Part shown: positions 24,407-33,747 of the stretch, piece by piece
Layout: every line of letters begins with the position of its first letter
How positions within the stretch are numbered: the first letter of the stretch is position 1
Assembly: GCA_017937505.1 (NCBI GenBank)
Contig: JAGBDL010000168.1
Span: 1 to 51,442, forward strand
DNA: 51,442 bases
Direction: 5' to 3'
From: Clostridia bacterium
GTDB taxonomy: Bacteria > Bacillota > Clostridia > Christensenellales > Aristaeellaceae
The notes under the pieces: model-generated
What the model was told of the DNA's origin: nothing
The model's database searches: none
The model's input: the letters and a program-made list of their open reading frames with translations, nothing else
Made by a program: the position numbers and the translations under genes

Positions 24407-25225
24407 TTACGCGTCATGCAGGCTCTCATGCGCCGCTGAGACGACCGCGTCGATCTCCTCCTGCGTCACACTGTGCGTCGCGCGGGATTTCGGCAGGATG
24501 TGCACGAGGAACTCGATGTTGCCCTCCGGCCCCTTGATGGGCGAATAGGACAGCGCCTGCGCCGCCCAGCCCAGGTCGTTTTCGATGAAGGCAATCACCT
24601 CGGCAATCACGTCCCGGTGCACCTGCTTATCGCGCACGACGCCCTTCTTGCCCACGCGGTCGCGCCCCGCCTCAAACTGCGGCTTGATGAGCGAGATGAA
24701 CGCGCCGTCCTCGCCCATGATGTCCGCCGCCGCCGGCAGGATCTTGGTGATGGAGATGAAGGACACGTCCATCACGCCCAGCGTCGGGTGCAGCGGCAGA
24801 TCCTCGCGCCTCAGGTACCGCGCGTTGGTGCGCTCCATGACCGTCACGCGCGGATCGTTGCGCAGGCCCCAATCCAGCTGCCCATAGCCCACGTCGATGG
24901 CGTACACATGCGCCGCGCCGTTTTTGAGCAGCACGTCGGTAAAGCCGCCCGTGGACGCGCCCAGATCCATTGCCACCACGCCGGTCGGATCCACGCCAAA
25001 CACGCGCAGACCCTTTTCCAGCTTCAGCGCGCCGCGGCTCACATAGCCCGTGCCCGTCTGCCGTACGATCAGCTCGTCCGCGTCCGTCACGGTCACGGAC
25101 GCCTTGGTCACCTTGTTTTCTCCGATATAGACCACGCCGGACATCACCAGCGCCTGCGCCTTCTCCCGGCTCGCGGCCAGGCCGCGCTCCACCAGCGCCA
25201 CATCTACTCTCTTCTTGTCAGCCAT
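24407..25225 (-). CDS. tlyA: TlyA-family rRNA 2'-O-methyltransferase (S4 plus FtsJ domains)
   Basis: The 272-residue protein has an N-terminal S4 RNA-binding domain (RVDVALVERGLAASREKAQ) and an FtsJ-like methyltransferase domain with the SAM motif AMDLGASTGGFTDVLL, then YAIDVGYGQLDWGLR. In mycobacteria TlyA methylates 16S and 23S rRNA 2'-hydroxyls; the Firmicutes homologue is presumed similar. The ATG at 25225 overlaps the dxs stop by eight bases with GGAG inside the dxs end, so translation is coupled. Confidence 0.94.
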   Translation of the reverse strand: MADKKRVDVALVERGLAASREKAQALVMSGVVYIGENKVTKASVTVTDADELIVRQTGTGYVSRGALKLEKGLRVFGVDPTGVVAMDLGASTGGFTDVLLKNGAAHVYAIDVGYGQLDWGLRNDPRVTVMERTNARYLRREDLPLHPTLGVMDVSFISITKILPAAADIMGEDGAFISLIKPQFEAGRDRVGKKGVVRDKQVHRDVIAEVIAFIENDLGWAAQALSYSPIKGPEGNIEFLVHILPKSRATHSVTQEEIDAVVSAAHESLHDA

Positions 25226-27101
25226 CGTTCTTCTCCGCAAGCGCAAGTCTGATCCTCTGCGCAATCTGCTCCGGCTTCAGGCCGCATTCCTCCAGCAGCT
25301 GATCGACCGTGCCATGCGCGATAAACCGGTTGGGCAGGCCGAGGATCGCCAGCGGCTCCTGCGCGCCATGCTGAACGCACTGCCGTGCGATCTCGGCGCC
25401 AAAGCCGCCGATCAGCTCGCCCTCTTCGATCGTGATGATGCTTGCTTTCCGTTCAAACAGCGCCAGCAGGCAGTCCATGTCCATGGGCCGCAGGCACCAT
25501 GCGTCGATCACGCCGATCTGCAGGCCCTCCTTTTCCAGCAGCTGCGCCGCCAGCAGGGCGTGCTTCGTCATGCGGCCGAAGGCCAGAACCGTCGCGTCCG
25601 CGCCCTCGCGCAGCGTCTGCCAGCGCCCCACCTCAGGCGCCTTGCCGTCAAGCGGCTTGGCGTACGGCTCGATGCCGTCCTTGGGATACTGGATCACGCA
25701 CGGGCCGCCGACGTCCAGCGAGGCTTCCACCGCCGCGCGGATGTCGTCCGTATCCCTGGGCGCAAGCAGCGTCATGTTCGGAATGCTCAGCAGCATGGGT
25801 ACGCTCAGCACGCCGTGGTGCGTCTTGCCGTCGTCGCCCACCAGCGCCGCGTGATCCGCCAGGATCGTCACCGGCAGGTTCTGCAGGCAGACGTCGTGCA
25901 CAATCTGATCGTATGCGCGCTGCAAAAACGTCGCGTATACCGCGAAATACGGCCGCATGCCCGCGCGTGCAAGGCCCGCCGCCATGCTGACGGCATGCTG
26001 CTCCGCGATGCCCACGTCAAAGAAGCGCTCGGGATACGCCTTTGCAAAGCCGGCCAGGCCCGTACCGCCCGCCATTGCGGCGGTGATGGCCACCACGCGC
26101 TCGTCCTGCGCCGCCAGCGCCGTCAGCGCACTGCCGGCCACCTGTGCCGCGCTCGGTCCTGCGGACTGGTTGCGCTTGAGGCCGTTTTCCACGCGGAACG
26201 GCGCGACGCCGTGGAATTTCTCCGGCTGGCGCTCAGCCAGGTCATAGCCGTGCCCCTTCTGGGTGATCACATGGATGAGCAGCGGTGTGTCGGTCACCTG
26301 CTTGGCCTCCTCAAACACGCGCGTCATCTCGTCGATATTGTGTCCGTCGAACGGGCCCAGATACCGGAAGCCCAGCGCCTCAAACAGCTCGCCCTCCGTC
26401 ACGACGGATTTGATCATGTTCTTGGCCTTCTCCACCAGGTTGGCAATCGAAGGGCCGACCAGCGGGATGCGCTGCAGGTGATGCTTGATGCGCTTTTTGC
26501 CGCCGTACCAGGACGCGCTGGCGCGCAGATGCTTGAAGTATTCCGACAGCGCGCCGACATTCCGGGAAATCGACATCTCGTTGTCGTTGAGGATGACGAT
26601 CAGGCGGTTCTTGCCGTTGCCTGCGTCGTTCATCGCCTCGTAGCACATGCCGCCGGTCAGCGCGCCGTCGCCGACGACCGCCACGACGTGATAGTCCTCA
26701 TGCCTGAGATCCCGCGCGCGGGCCAGGCCCAGCGCCATGGAGATGGCCGTCGAGGAATGGCCGGTGTCAAACAGGTCGTGCTCGCTCTCCGCGCGGCAGG
26801 GAAAGCCGCTCATGCCCTTGTAGGAGCGCAGGGTGGAGAACATCTCCTGCCTGCCGGTGAGCAGCTTGTGCGTGTAAATCTGATGGCCCACGTCGAAGAT
26901 GATCTTGTCCGTGGGGCTGGAGAATGCGCGATGCAGCGCGATGGTCAGCTCCACGTCGCCCAGGTTCGAGGCCAGATGGCCGCCCTGGCGGGAAACCGTA
27001 TCGATAATCGTCTGCCGGATCTCCGTCGCGAGCGCCTCGCACTCGGGCACCGACAGCTTCTTGACATCCTCAGGCCCATGAATTCCGGGCAGAATCGCCA
27101 T
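25218..27101 (-). CDS. dxs: 1-deoxy-D-xylulose-5-phosphate synthase
   Basis: The 627-residue thiamine-diphosphate enzyme makes DXP from pyruvate and glyceraldehyde-3-phosphate, the first step of the MEP isoprenoid pathway. Seen are DVGHQIYTHKLLTGR, the ThDP motif VGDGALTGGMCYEAMND, the pyrimidine-domain GGTGLAGFAKAYPERFFDVG with EQHAV, and the C-terminal transketolase domain. ATG 27101 has AAGGAGG ten bases upstream; a GTG at 27107 would overlap the oapA stop as GTGA and is also possible. It follows OLE RNA and oapA and works with ispA upstream in the same transcript. Confidence 0.96.
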   Translation of the reverse strand: MAILPGIHGPEDVKKLSVPECEALATEIRQTIIDTVSRQGGHLASNLGDVELTIALHRAFSSPTDKIIFDVGHQIYTHKLLTGRQEMFSTLRSYKGMSGFPCRAESEHDLFDTGHSSTAISMALGLARARDLRHEDYHVVAVVGDGALTGGMCYEAMNDAGNGKNRLIVILNDNEMSISRNVGALSEYFKHLRASASWYGGKKRIKHHLQRIPLVGPSIANLVEKAKNMIKSVVTEGELFEALGFRYLGPFDGHNIDEMTRVFEEAKQVTDTPLLIHVITQKGHGYDLAERQPEKFHGVAPFRVENGLKRNQSAGPSAAQVAGSALTALAAQDERVVAITAAMAGGTGLAGFAKAYPERFFDVGIAEQHAVSMAAGLARAGMRPYFAVYATFLQRAYDQIVHDVCLQNLPVTILADHAALVGDDGKTHHGVLSVPMLLSIPNMTLLAPRDTDDIRAAVEASLDVGGPCVIQYPKDGIEPYAKPLDGKAPEVGRWQTLREGADATVLAFGRMTKHALLAAQLLEKEGLQIGVIDAWCLRPMDMDCLLALFERKASIITIEEGELIGGFGAEIARQCVQHGAQEPLAILGLPNRFIAHGTVDQLLEECGLKPEQIAQRIRLALAEKNDG

Positions 27102-27103
27102 AT

Positions 27104-27685
27104 TCACAGCGCCTCCTTACGCGTTTTCTTCTTTTGCTTCGGCCTGCTCTTCTTTTCAAAGACAGCCATGACCCGTCCGACCGTCAGCACAATCCTGTCG
27201 CTGTTGGCGATGGCCAGTCCCTTGCCGTACGCCTTGCCGCCGATCATGAATGCGGACGTAAACGCCGTAATCAGCATGGACGCAATCGCGCTTTTCATGC
27301 CCAGCGACACCAGGTACACCGCGATGACCGAGCCGGCGGAGCCGGAAATGATGCCCACGATGTCGCCCACCACGTCGTTGAGGATGCTCGAGACGCGCTC
27401 CGCCTTGCGGATGAGCTGAAGCGCCTGCTTCGCGCCGAGAATCCGCTTGGAAGCCATGGCGATAAACGGCTGCTCGTCCGCGGAGGTCACCGCCGTGCCG
27501 ATCACGTCCGTGATGATGCCGATCATCACCAGCACAATCAGCGAGAGCAGCGCGACCAGCAGCCCTGCGGACTCCACAAACAGGCTGGTCACAAAGGACA
27601 TCACCACGGAAAGACCAAAGGACAGGCAGACGACCGTGAGGATCCACTTCTGCTTGCTTTGCCTGGTCTTTTCTTTTTTACTCAC
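27104..27685 (-). CDS. oapA: OLE-associated protein OapA (CorB/CNNM-like membrane protein)
   Basis: The 193-residue protein has four hydrophobic segments (about 15-36, 40-62, 105-122 and 128-150) and a very basic C-terminus (KKSRPKQKKKTRK). It resembles the membrane part of CorB/CNNM-type Mg2+ transport proteins. In Bacillus halodurans OapA binds OLE RNA, brings it to the membrane and is needed for tolerance of Mg2+, cold and alcohol. Its key DxxxD motif is present here as DVVGD at residues 104-108, the numbering I recall for the B. halodurans residues whose mutation disrupts function. Translation starts at GTG 27685 with GGAGTGAAG upstream, about 40 bases after the OLE terminator. Confidence 0.88.
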   Translation of the reverse strand: MSKKEKTRQSKQKWILTVVCLSFGLSVVMSFVTSLFVESAGLLVALLSLIVLVMIGIITDVIGTAVTSADEQPFIAMASKRILGAKQALQLIRKAERVSSILNDVVGDIVGIISGSAGSVIAVYLVSLGMKSAIASMLITAFTSAFMIGGKAYGKGLAIANSDRIVLTVGRVMAVFEKKSRPKQKKKTRKEAL

Positions 27686-27723
27686 AGAATCTTCACTCCG
27701 AAATACACTTCATTTCAGCATTC

Positions 27724-27750
27724 CAAAAAAGCCCACGGACATGCGTGGGC
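27724..27750 (-). terminator. Terminator at the 3' end of OLE RNA
   Basis: On the minus strand GCCCACG (27750-27744) pairs with CGTGGGC (27737-27731) and is followed by six T. Since oapA starts 40 bases later without its own visible promoter, read-through or processing must supply oapA mRNA. Confidence 0.88.
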
Positions 27751-28326
27751 GTTTCGATCGATAAATAGGTGGTGATACGACAAATAAACCTTGCGGCATA
27801 GGTTCGGTAGGATTTCCCCGCCCGTTACTCCCTGTCGCCATAGGAGCGGTTTCCCTTGAAAACGAACGTTGCGCCGTTTCCGCGCGCACGACCGAATTAC
27901 CACTGAGTCCACACTGTAATCTCTGTCATATCCTCATCGACAGTCTAGGAGCTTTCCTCGGCAGCGTCGGCTGCCTCCTAGCCTCTTTTGCAGCCGTGGT
28001 TTCACACAGCGATCGCGGCGGTTTCCGTGAGCCTTTGGTCACCGCGCGTTGTTCCATGATCCGCCACAACCACTCAAGGCAGGCTACACTGCAGGCAGCT
28101 TGTGTACCACCATGCAGGTTTTCATGATGCCGGTGCATCATGCCTCCACGAAAAATGGGTCGAACTCCATCATGCCATTGACGGCCGCCCATAATTCTTA
28201 CTTCCAGCACCGACCCCCGACTGGGCGTCAGCAGCCGGTACCAGAAACTTCATCGATATGCCCTTTAACGGATTTTTAGCCCCGTCTTCAGAAGCAGCTC
28301 TGCTGACTAGAATACTGCACCACCTG
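27724..28326 (-). ncRNA. ole: OLE RNA (ornate large extremophilic RNA)
   Basis: A gene-free stretch of about 600 bases, matching the usual OLE length, lies directly upstream of oapA and dxs and downstream of ispA, its known context in Firmicutes. Sequence signs of a structured RNA: AGGTGGTG at the 5' end (28325-28318) pairs perfectly with CACCACCT near the 3' end (27774-27767). Internal perfect hairpins include ATGATGC-accg-GCATCAT and the composite CTAGGAG...CTCCTAG (27981-27945) with nested GGCAGC-cgac-GCTGCC. It starts just after an extended -10 promoter and ends in a terminator. In B. halodurans OLE RNA sits at the membrane with OapA and other partners. The call rests on context, length and structure; no covariance search was run. 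Confidence 0.9.
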
Positions 28327-28332
28327 TCATGT

Positions 28333-28361
28333 ATTATACCACAGCTGTCAAGCCCGCGCAA
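28333..28361 (-). promoter_or_regulatory. Extended -10 promoter of OLE RNA
   Basis: On the minus strand TGGTATAAT (28341-28333) is a perfect extended -10 element. A weak -35 TTGCGC (28361-28356) lies 17 bases upstream. The closing stem of the RNA starts eight bases after the -10 box, so the 5' end should fall near 28326. Confidence 0.8.
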
Positions 28362-28389
28362 GCGCTTGTCCCGCAGGTCAATCGCCGCC

Positions 28390-28836
28390 TCACGCCATCA
28401 GCGTGCCGATCAGCATCCCCAGCAGCGCGCCGGCCAGCACCTGAATCGGCGTATGGCCCACCAGCTCCTTGAGGCGTTTCTCGTCAAACGTGTATCCGTT
28501 GCCCGAGAGCATATCCATCAGCTGATTGATCACCTGCGCGTTCCTGCCCGTGGAGCGGCGCACCCCCGCCGCGTCGTACATCACGACGCCGGAAAAGCAG
28601 AACGCAAGCGCAAAGATCGAGGACGAGAAGCCCTCCCTATATCCGATCGTCATCAGCATCGCGCAGGCCATGGCCGAATGCGAGCTGGGCATGCCGCCGG
28701 AGCCGAGCACGCGCGATTTGTCAAACCGCCTGCTGATTGCCAGCGTCAGCATCACTTTCAGCGCCTGCGCAACGGCCCAGGCCAGCGCCGCCGCCTGGAT
28801 CACCCGGTTGCCCAGGATTTCAAGGATTACGCCCAC
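28390..28836 (-). CDS. Divergent PAP2-family (DUF212/YuiD-like) membrane protein
   Basis: The 148-residue membrane protein has the DUF212 signature GSGGMPSSHSAMACAM near residue 46, with the SGGMPSSH phosphatase-like residues, plus YDAAGVRRSTGRNAQVIN and GHTPIQVLAGALLG. It has about four membrane segments. Family members may act on polyprenyl or lipid phosphates but lack a proven substrate. Translation starts at GTG 28836 with GGAGG eight bases upstream. It lies between ispA and OLE RNA; lipid-diphosphate chemistry after a prenyl synthase would make sense (inference). Confidence 0.9.
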   Translation of the reverse strand: MGVILEILGNRVIQAAALAWAVAQALKVMLTLAISRRFDKSRVLGSGGMPSSHSAMACAMLMTIGYREGFSSSIFALAFCFSGVVMYDAAGVRRSTGRNAQVINQLMDMLSGNGYTFDEKRLKELVGHTPIQVLAGALLGMLIGTLMA

Positions 28837-28896
28837 AGCATGTTCCTCCCGTTTTTCCTCTTGATATCCGCACGTTTCCCCGAATTCCTCTTATCG

Positions 28897-29811
28897 TCAG
28901 CTCTTGCGCGTGCGCATCTGGGCGGCAAAGCCGTGCATGAATGCCGCGCGCTCGCCAAAGATGCCAAGCGCTTCCTCCGCCTCGTCCCACAGATGCGCGG
29001 AGCGCTCCTTCGCGGCCGCCACGCCCACCAGCGCCGGCCAGGTCATCTTGCCCCGCTGCGCGTCCATGCCGGTCTGCTTGCCCAGCAGCGCGGCGTCGCC
29101 CTCCACGTCCAGCAAATCGTCGTCAATCTGGAACGCGATGCCCACGCAGAAGCCAAAGCGGCGCAGCGCGTCGATCTGCGCCTCGTTCGCGCCCGCGATG
29201 TACGCAGCCGCCAGCAGCGGCGCGGTCAGCAGGTCCGCCGTCTTGTGCGTATGGATGTAGAGCAGGCGCTCCGCGTCCGGCTCCATGTGCTCGCTCAGAA
29301 GATCCAGGCTCTGGCCCGCAATCATGCCGCGCACGCCTGCGCGGCCAGCGATCGCCTTCGCCGCGAGCACATGTCCCTGCAGGTTTTCCGGATGCGCTGC
29401 CGCGTTTTCAAGCAGGCACTCGTACGCGTAGTTGAGCAGGCCGTCGCCCGCCAGGATCGCGTGGCCCACGCCGTAGACCTTGTGATTGGTCAGGCGGCCG
29501 CGGCGGTAGTCGTCGTTGTCCATGCCCGGCAGATCATCGTGAATCAGCGAGTAGGTGTGAATCATCTCCAGCGCCGCCGCCGGCGTCTTCGCCTGCTCGA
29601 GATCGCCGCCCAGCATCTCGCAGGCGGCCAGCAGCAGCACCGGGCGGATGCGCTTGCCGCCTGCCATCAGGCTGTATCGCATGGACTCGCACAGGTGCCT
29701 GGGAATCACGTCCCCGGTCTTCGGGCAAATCTCGTCCGTCTCGGGCAGGAGCCTATCAAGCGTCTCCTCCACCATGCCGACATAGCGGCTGTACTGCTCA
29801 TGATACACCAT
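28897..29811 (-). CDS. ispA: Polyprenyl synthetase, farnesyl/geranylgeranyl diphosphate synthase
   Basis: The 304-residue enzyme condenses isopentenyl diphosphate with allylic diphosphates. The first Asp-rich motif is DDLPGMDNDD at about 92 and the second is DDDLLD at about 230; GGKRIRPVLLLAACE binds the substrate diphosphate. Residues four and five before the first motif are Ser and Leu (HTYSLIHDD), which suggests a short product such as C15, but chain length is not certain. ATG 29811 is preferred because GAGGGG lies seven bases upstream; an ATG at 29817 is too close to it. It overlaps xseB by 14 bases. It supplies precursors made with dxs. Confidence 0.95.
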   Translation of the reverse strand: MVYHEQYSRYVGMVEETLDRLLPETDEICPKTGDVIPRHLCESMRYSLMAGGKRIRPVLLLAACEMLGGDLEQAKTPAAALEMIHTYSLIHDDLPGMDNDDYRRGRLTNHKVYGVGHAILAGDGLLNYAYECLLENAAAHPENLQGHVLAAKAIAGRAGVRGMIAGQSLDLLSEHMEPDAERLLYIHTHKTADLLTAPLLAAAYIAGANEAQIDALRRFGFCVGIAFQIDDDLLDVEGDAALLGKQTGMDAQRGKMTWPALVGVAAAKERSAHLWDEAEEALGIFGERAAFMHGFAAQMRTRKS

Positions 29812-30043
29812 TTTCATTCCCCTCAAACGCTTTGATTTCCGCCGTATCCGGATCAATCATCTCGATGCGCTTCTTCTGCTGCGCAAGCAGCGCCTCCAGC
29901 TGCGCGTGCAGCGTCACGCCCTGCTCGTAGAGCGCGATGGATTCCTCCAGCGGCAGCTCGCTTCCGCTGAGCTTTTCCACCAGCGCGGTCAGCTCCTGCA
30001 TGCCCTCCTCGAAGGAGAGCGCCTTTTTCTTCTTGACAGCCAC
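29798..30043 (-). CDS. xseB: Exodeoxyribonuclease VII small subunit
   Basis: The 81-residue subunit has the typical helical-hairpin sequence: LSFEEGMQELTALVEKLSGS, then LPLEESIALYEQGVTLHAQL. It binds XseA to form exonuclease VII. Translation starts at GTG 30043, with GGAGG seven bases upstream inside the xseA end and only two bases after the xseA stop, so it is coupled to its partner. Confidence 0.95.
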   Translation of the reverse strand: MAVKKKKALSFEEGMQELTALVEKLSGSELPLEESIALYEQGVTLHAQLEALLAQQKKRIEMIDPDTAEIKAFEGNENGVS

Positions 30044-30045
30044 GT

Positions 30046-31246
30046 TCAGGCCTCCTCGCTCTGACTGCTGAGAATCTGCGCGTCCGCCATGCCGCTGGCA
30101 AAGCGGATGGTCACCACGTCACCGCCGGCAACCTGCGCCGACGACCGCACGGCCGTGCCATCCTTGGTCACGATGGCGTAGCCGCGCGCAAGCACGCGGT
30201 ACGGGCTGAGCATGTCCAGCTCACGCCGTCGCTGGGCCAGCGCGGCCTCTCCAAGGGAAAGCCGCCCGCCGATCGCCTGGCGCAGCTGCGCCCTTTTCTG
30301 CGCGAGCCGTTCCGCCTCCGCGTCCAGCCGCCTGCGCGGCCGGCAGGCGGACAGCCTCGCCTCCAGCAGGCGAAGCGACGCCTCCTTCTGCTCCGTTTGC
30401 CGCCCGAGCGCGCCGGTCAGCGCATCGCGCATCGCCGCGAGCTGCGCAAGTGTTTCGCTTCTGATTGGCGTCACGCACTCCGCCGCCGCGGACGGCGTCG
30501 GCGCGCGCAGATCAGCCGCCAGGTCGCACAGCGTCACATCGGTCTCATGGCCGACCGCTGAGACGACCGGCTTTGCGCAGGCCGCCACCGCCCGCACGAC
30601 GCTTTCCTCGTTGAAGGTCCACAGATCCTCCATCGAGCCGCCGCCGCGCGCCACGATGATCACGCTCACGCTGTCGATTTTTTCAAGCAGGCGGATCGCC
30701 TGCACCACCTCGTCCGCCGCGCCGATGCCCTGCACCCGCACCGGGCACAGCAGAATCCGCGCCTGCGGATCCCGCCGCAGCGACACGTTCATGATGTCGT
30801 GAATCACCGCGCCGGTCGGCGAGGAAACCACGCCGATCGTGTCCGGATACGGCGGCAGCGGCCGCTTGCGCTGTGCCTCAAACAGGCCCTCCCGCGAGAG
30901 CTTTTCCTTCAGCGCCAGCAGCCGTTCATAGAGCACGCCCACGCCCTCCGGGTGCAGGCTCCGCGCATAGAACTGCATCTGTCCGCCCTTGACGTACAGG
31001 CCCACGCTGCCGGAGACCACCGCGCGCATGCCCTCAAACGGCTCCGCCTGAAGCCTCTCGGCGTCGGAAGCGTACATCACGCAGGCAATCGCCGCGTTCT
31101 CATCCTTGAGCGTAAAGAAGATCGTGCCCGACTGATGGAATTTCAGGTTGCTGATCTCGCCCTTCAGCTCCACGCCGTGCAGCATCGGGTCAAGCTGCAG
31201 CATGCGCCGGATATACTCGCACAGCTGAGAGACGGTCAGCGTCAGT

Positions 31247-31257
<11 letters not shown>
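30046..31257 (-). CDS. xseA: Exodeoxyribonuclease VII large subunit
   Basis: The 403-residue protein has an N-terminal OB-fold ([18 protein letters not shown], then [20 protein letters not shown]) and the central catalytic domain with [30 protein letters not shown] and [20 protein letters not shown]. It degrades single-stranded DNA together with XseB. The start GTG 31257 overlaps the folD end by 11 bases and its ribosome binding site is weak, so coupling to folD translation is likely. If folD translation stops early at its in-frame TGA, xseA expression could be reduced. Confidence 0.95.
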
Positions 31258-32095
<838 letters not shown>

Positions 32096-32097
32096 GT

Positions 32098-33063
32098 TCA
32101 TTCCTCCTCGCTATGTTTGAACATTTCCGCGCCGAGCAGCGCCACGCCGACCGCGTTGTCGCCGGAGAGCTCCGGTCTGGCAAAGCAGAGGCGGCAATCC
32201 AGCCTGCGCTTTTTGGCGCGCGCGGACAGCATCTCGCGCAGCAGCAGAGACGAGGCCACGCCGCCCGCCAGCAGCGCCTGACGGCAGCCCGTCCGCTCGC
32301 ACGCCGCCTCAATCTGCCGCTCGATCGTCCTTGACAGGAAGTCGAAGACCTCGGCGGCGATCTCCTCGTGGGTCATGCCGCCCTCGTCCATCCAGCGCGC
32401 GATCTTGTTTTCCGCGCCGGCCATGCAGCAGTCGACGCCCTTGATCGATACGCCGATCAGGCCCTGCGCCTTCCCCTGCCGCACGCCCTCCATCGCCAGC
32501 TTCTCCAGCGACGGCCCCGCCGGGAACGGCAGGTTCATCCGCACGCCCGTGCGATCCACCAGCTGGCCCGCATGCAGGTCGAGGCTGCCGCCCAGCAGCG
32601 TGAGATTGCCCGCCTCGCGCAGCAGGATCTCCGTCGTGCCGCCGGACAGGTGCAGCGCCAGAAAGGGCTTTGCCGGGTCGATCCCGGAATCCACCATCGC
32701 CGCGCGCACATGTCCCTCCTGATGGCTGACAGGATAAAAAGGCACGCGCAGCAATGCTGCCGCTGCGCGCGCCTGACTCTCTCCCGCCCGGAACACGGGC
32801 ATATACGACTCCTGCGCCGGTCTGGGCCGCGTGCTCGCGCTTACGGCGACGATGTCCGCCTGCGGCGCTTTGCGCATCACGTCCGAAATCATGTCCGGCA
32901 GGTTCTTCACATGCTGAAACAGCCCCTCAGACTGCATCAGCCCGCGCTCGCCCGCCTCGACCGTCAGCAGCCGGCGGGCGGAAGCGATGATCCTGCCCGA
33001 CGCGGCCACCAGCGCGGCGGAAGTCGTGTAGCAGCTGGTGTCGATGCCCAGCACAGCCTTCAT
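32098..33063 (-). CDS. TsaD/Kae1-like (peptidase M22 family) protein
   Basis: The 321-residue protein has the ASKHA ATPase fold of the tRNA-threonylcarbamoyl transferase family: VLGIDTSCYTTSAALV at the N-terminus, the metal-binding histidines in VSHQEGHVRAAM (HxxxH), HLSGGTTEILL and LLAGGVASSLLLREML. It is clearly more divergent than true TsaD, which is usually encoded elsewhere with tsaB, so this is probably the paralogue found in clostridial nusB operons. Its role is unknown. Its ATG overlaps the nusB stop as ATGA. Three bases separate its stop from folD. Confidence 0.82.
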   Translation of the reverse strand: MKAVLGIDTSCYTTSAALVAASGRIIASARRLLTVEAGERGLMQSEGLFQHVKNLPDMISDVMRKAPQADIVAVSASTRPRPAQESYMPVFRAGESQARAAAALLRVPFYPVSHQEGHVRAAMVDSGIDPAKPFLALHLSGGTTEILLREAGNLTLLGGSLDLHAGQLVDRTGVRMNLPFPAGPSLEKLAMEGVRQGKAQGLIGVSIKGVDCCMAGAENKIARWMDEGGMTHEEIAAEVFDFLSRTIERQIEAACERTGCRQALLAGGVASSLLLREMLSARAKKRRLDCRLCFARPELSGDNAVGVALLGAEMFKHSEEE

Positions 33064-33464
33064 GCGTTTGCCGCCAGCTTTCTGCTGATCGTGCCCAGCA
33101 CGCCGTTGACGAAGGGACAGGAGGACTCGCTGGAATACTTGCGGGTCAGCTCCACCGCCTCGTTGATGGAAACGGCTGCCGGCAGGGACGCATACTTCAT
33201 CTCGTACGCGGACAGGCGAAGAATCGCCAGATCCACGCGGGACAGACGCGCGAGCGTCCACCCGCGCAGGCAGGCGGCAATCTCCGCATCCAGATCGGCC
33301 GCGTGCTCCTTCACGCCCGCAACCACCGTGTCGATGTACGCGCGGTCATTGTCGCTGGGCTCGTAGTCGATCAGATCGACGAGGGCCTGCGTTTCGCCCT
33401 CGCCGCCGAAGAGTTGTTCAAAGATCAGCTGCATCGCAGCCTCACGTGCAATGGGACGCGCCAT
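33060..33464 (-). CDS. nusB: Transcription antitermination factor NusB
   Basis: The 134-residue all-helical protein binds boxA RNA with ribosomal protein S10 and supports rRNA antitermination. Seen are ARPIAREAAMQLIFEQLFGG at the N-terminus and LRLSAYEMKYASLPAAVSIN then SCPFVNGVLGTISRKL at the C-terminus, all typical. Met 33464 is chosen because GGAG is ten bases upstream; the frame extends to a TTG further up. It overlaps the tsaD-like gene by four bases. Confidence 0.95.
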   Translation of the reverse strand: MARPIAREAAMQLIFEQLFGGEGETQALVDLIDYEPSDNDRAYIDTVVAGVKEHAADLDAEIAACLRGWTLARLSRVDLAILRLSAYEMKYASLPAAVSINEAVELTRKYSSESSCPFVNGVLGTISRKLAANA

Positions 33465-33516
33465 GTTTCTTTTGCTCCGATCCAAGTTTTATAGTTGCTT
33501 TTCCGCAGCAAGCGGC

Positions 33517-33747
33517 TCAGTTCTCCTCATGATGGAAAAACAGGATGATTTTTCGCACAAAGCCCGCCTTGTCCTTCACGCCGCCGATGAACGCGCCGGC
33601 CAGGCAGAACAGTCCGATGATCAGCGTCTTGCCTACGCCGATGGTCAGCAGCAGCAGCGCAAAGATCAGCCCCACCACGACGCCGAAGATCGTGCACGGC
33701 ACGGTGCCGGGCGTCAGCATCTGGGAGAAGAAGGTTTTCCTGTCCAT
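33517..33747 (-). CDS. DUF2273 small membrane protein
   Basis: The 76-residue protein has two membrane segments (GTVPCTIFGVVVGLIFALLL and VGKTLIIGLFCLAGAFIGG) and a basic C-terminus, the DUF2273 pattern. Such proteins sit beside Asp23/AmaP genes in Firmicutes and are presumed to be part of the same membrane-associated complex. Two adjacent ATG codons (33750 and 33747) are possible; the second has better spacing to GAGG. It overlaps the amaP stop. Confidence 0.88.
   Translation of the reverse strand: MDRKTFFSQMLTPGTVPCTIFGVVVGLIFALLLLTIGVGKTLIIGLFCLAGAFIGGVKDKAGFVRKIILFFHHEEN

Noticed and set aside
27926..28361. Several short open frames of 60-94 codons inside the OLE RNA region
   Set aside because: They lack ribosome binding sites, overlap the stems of the structured RNA and have low-complexity, non-protein-like translations.
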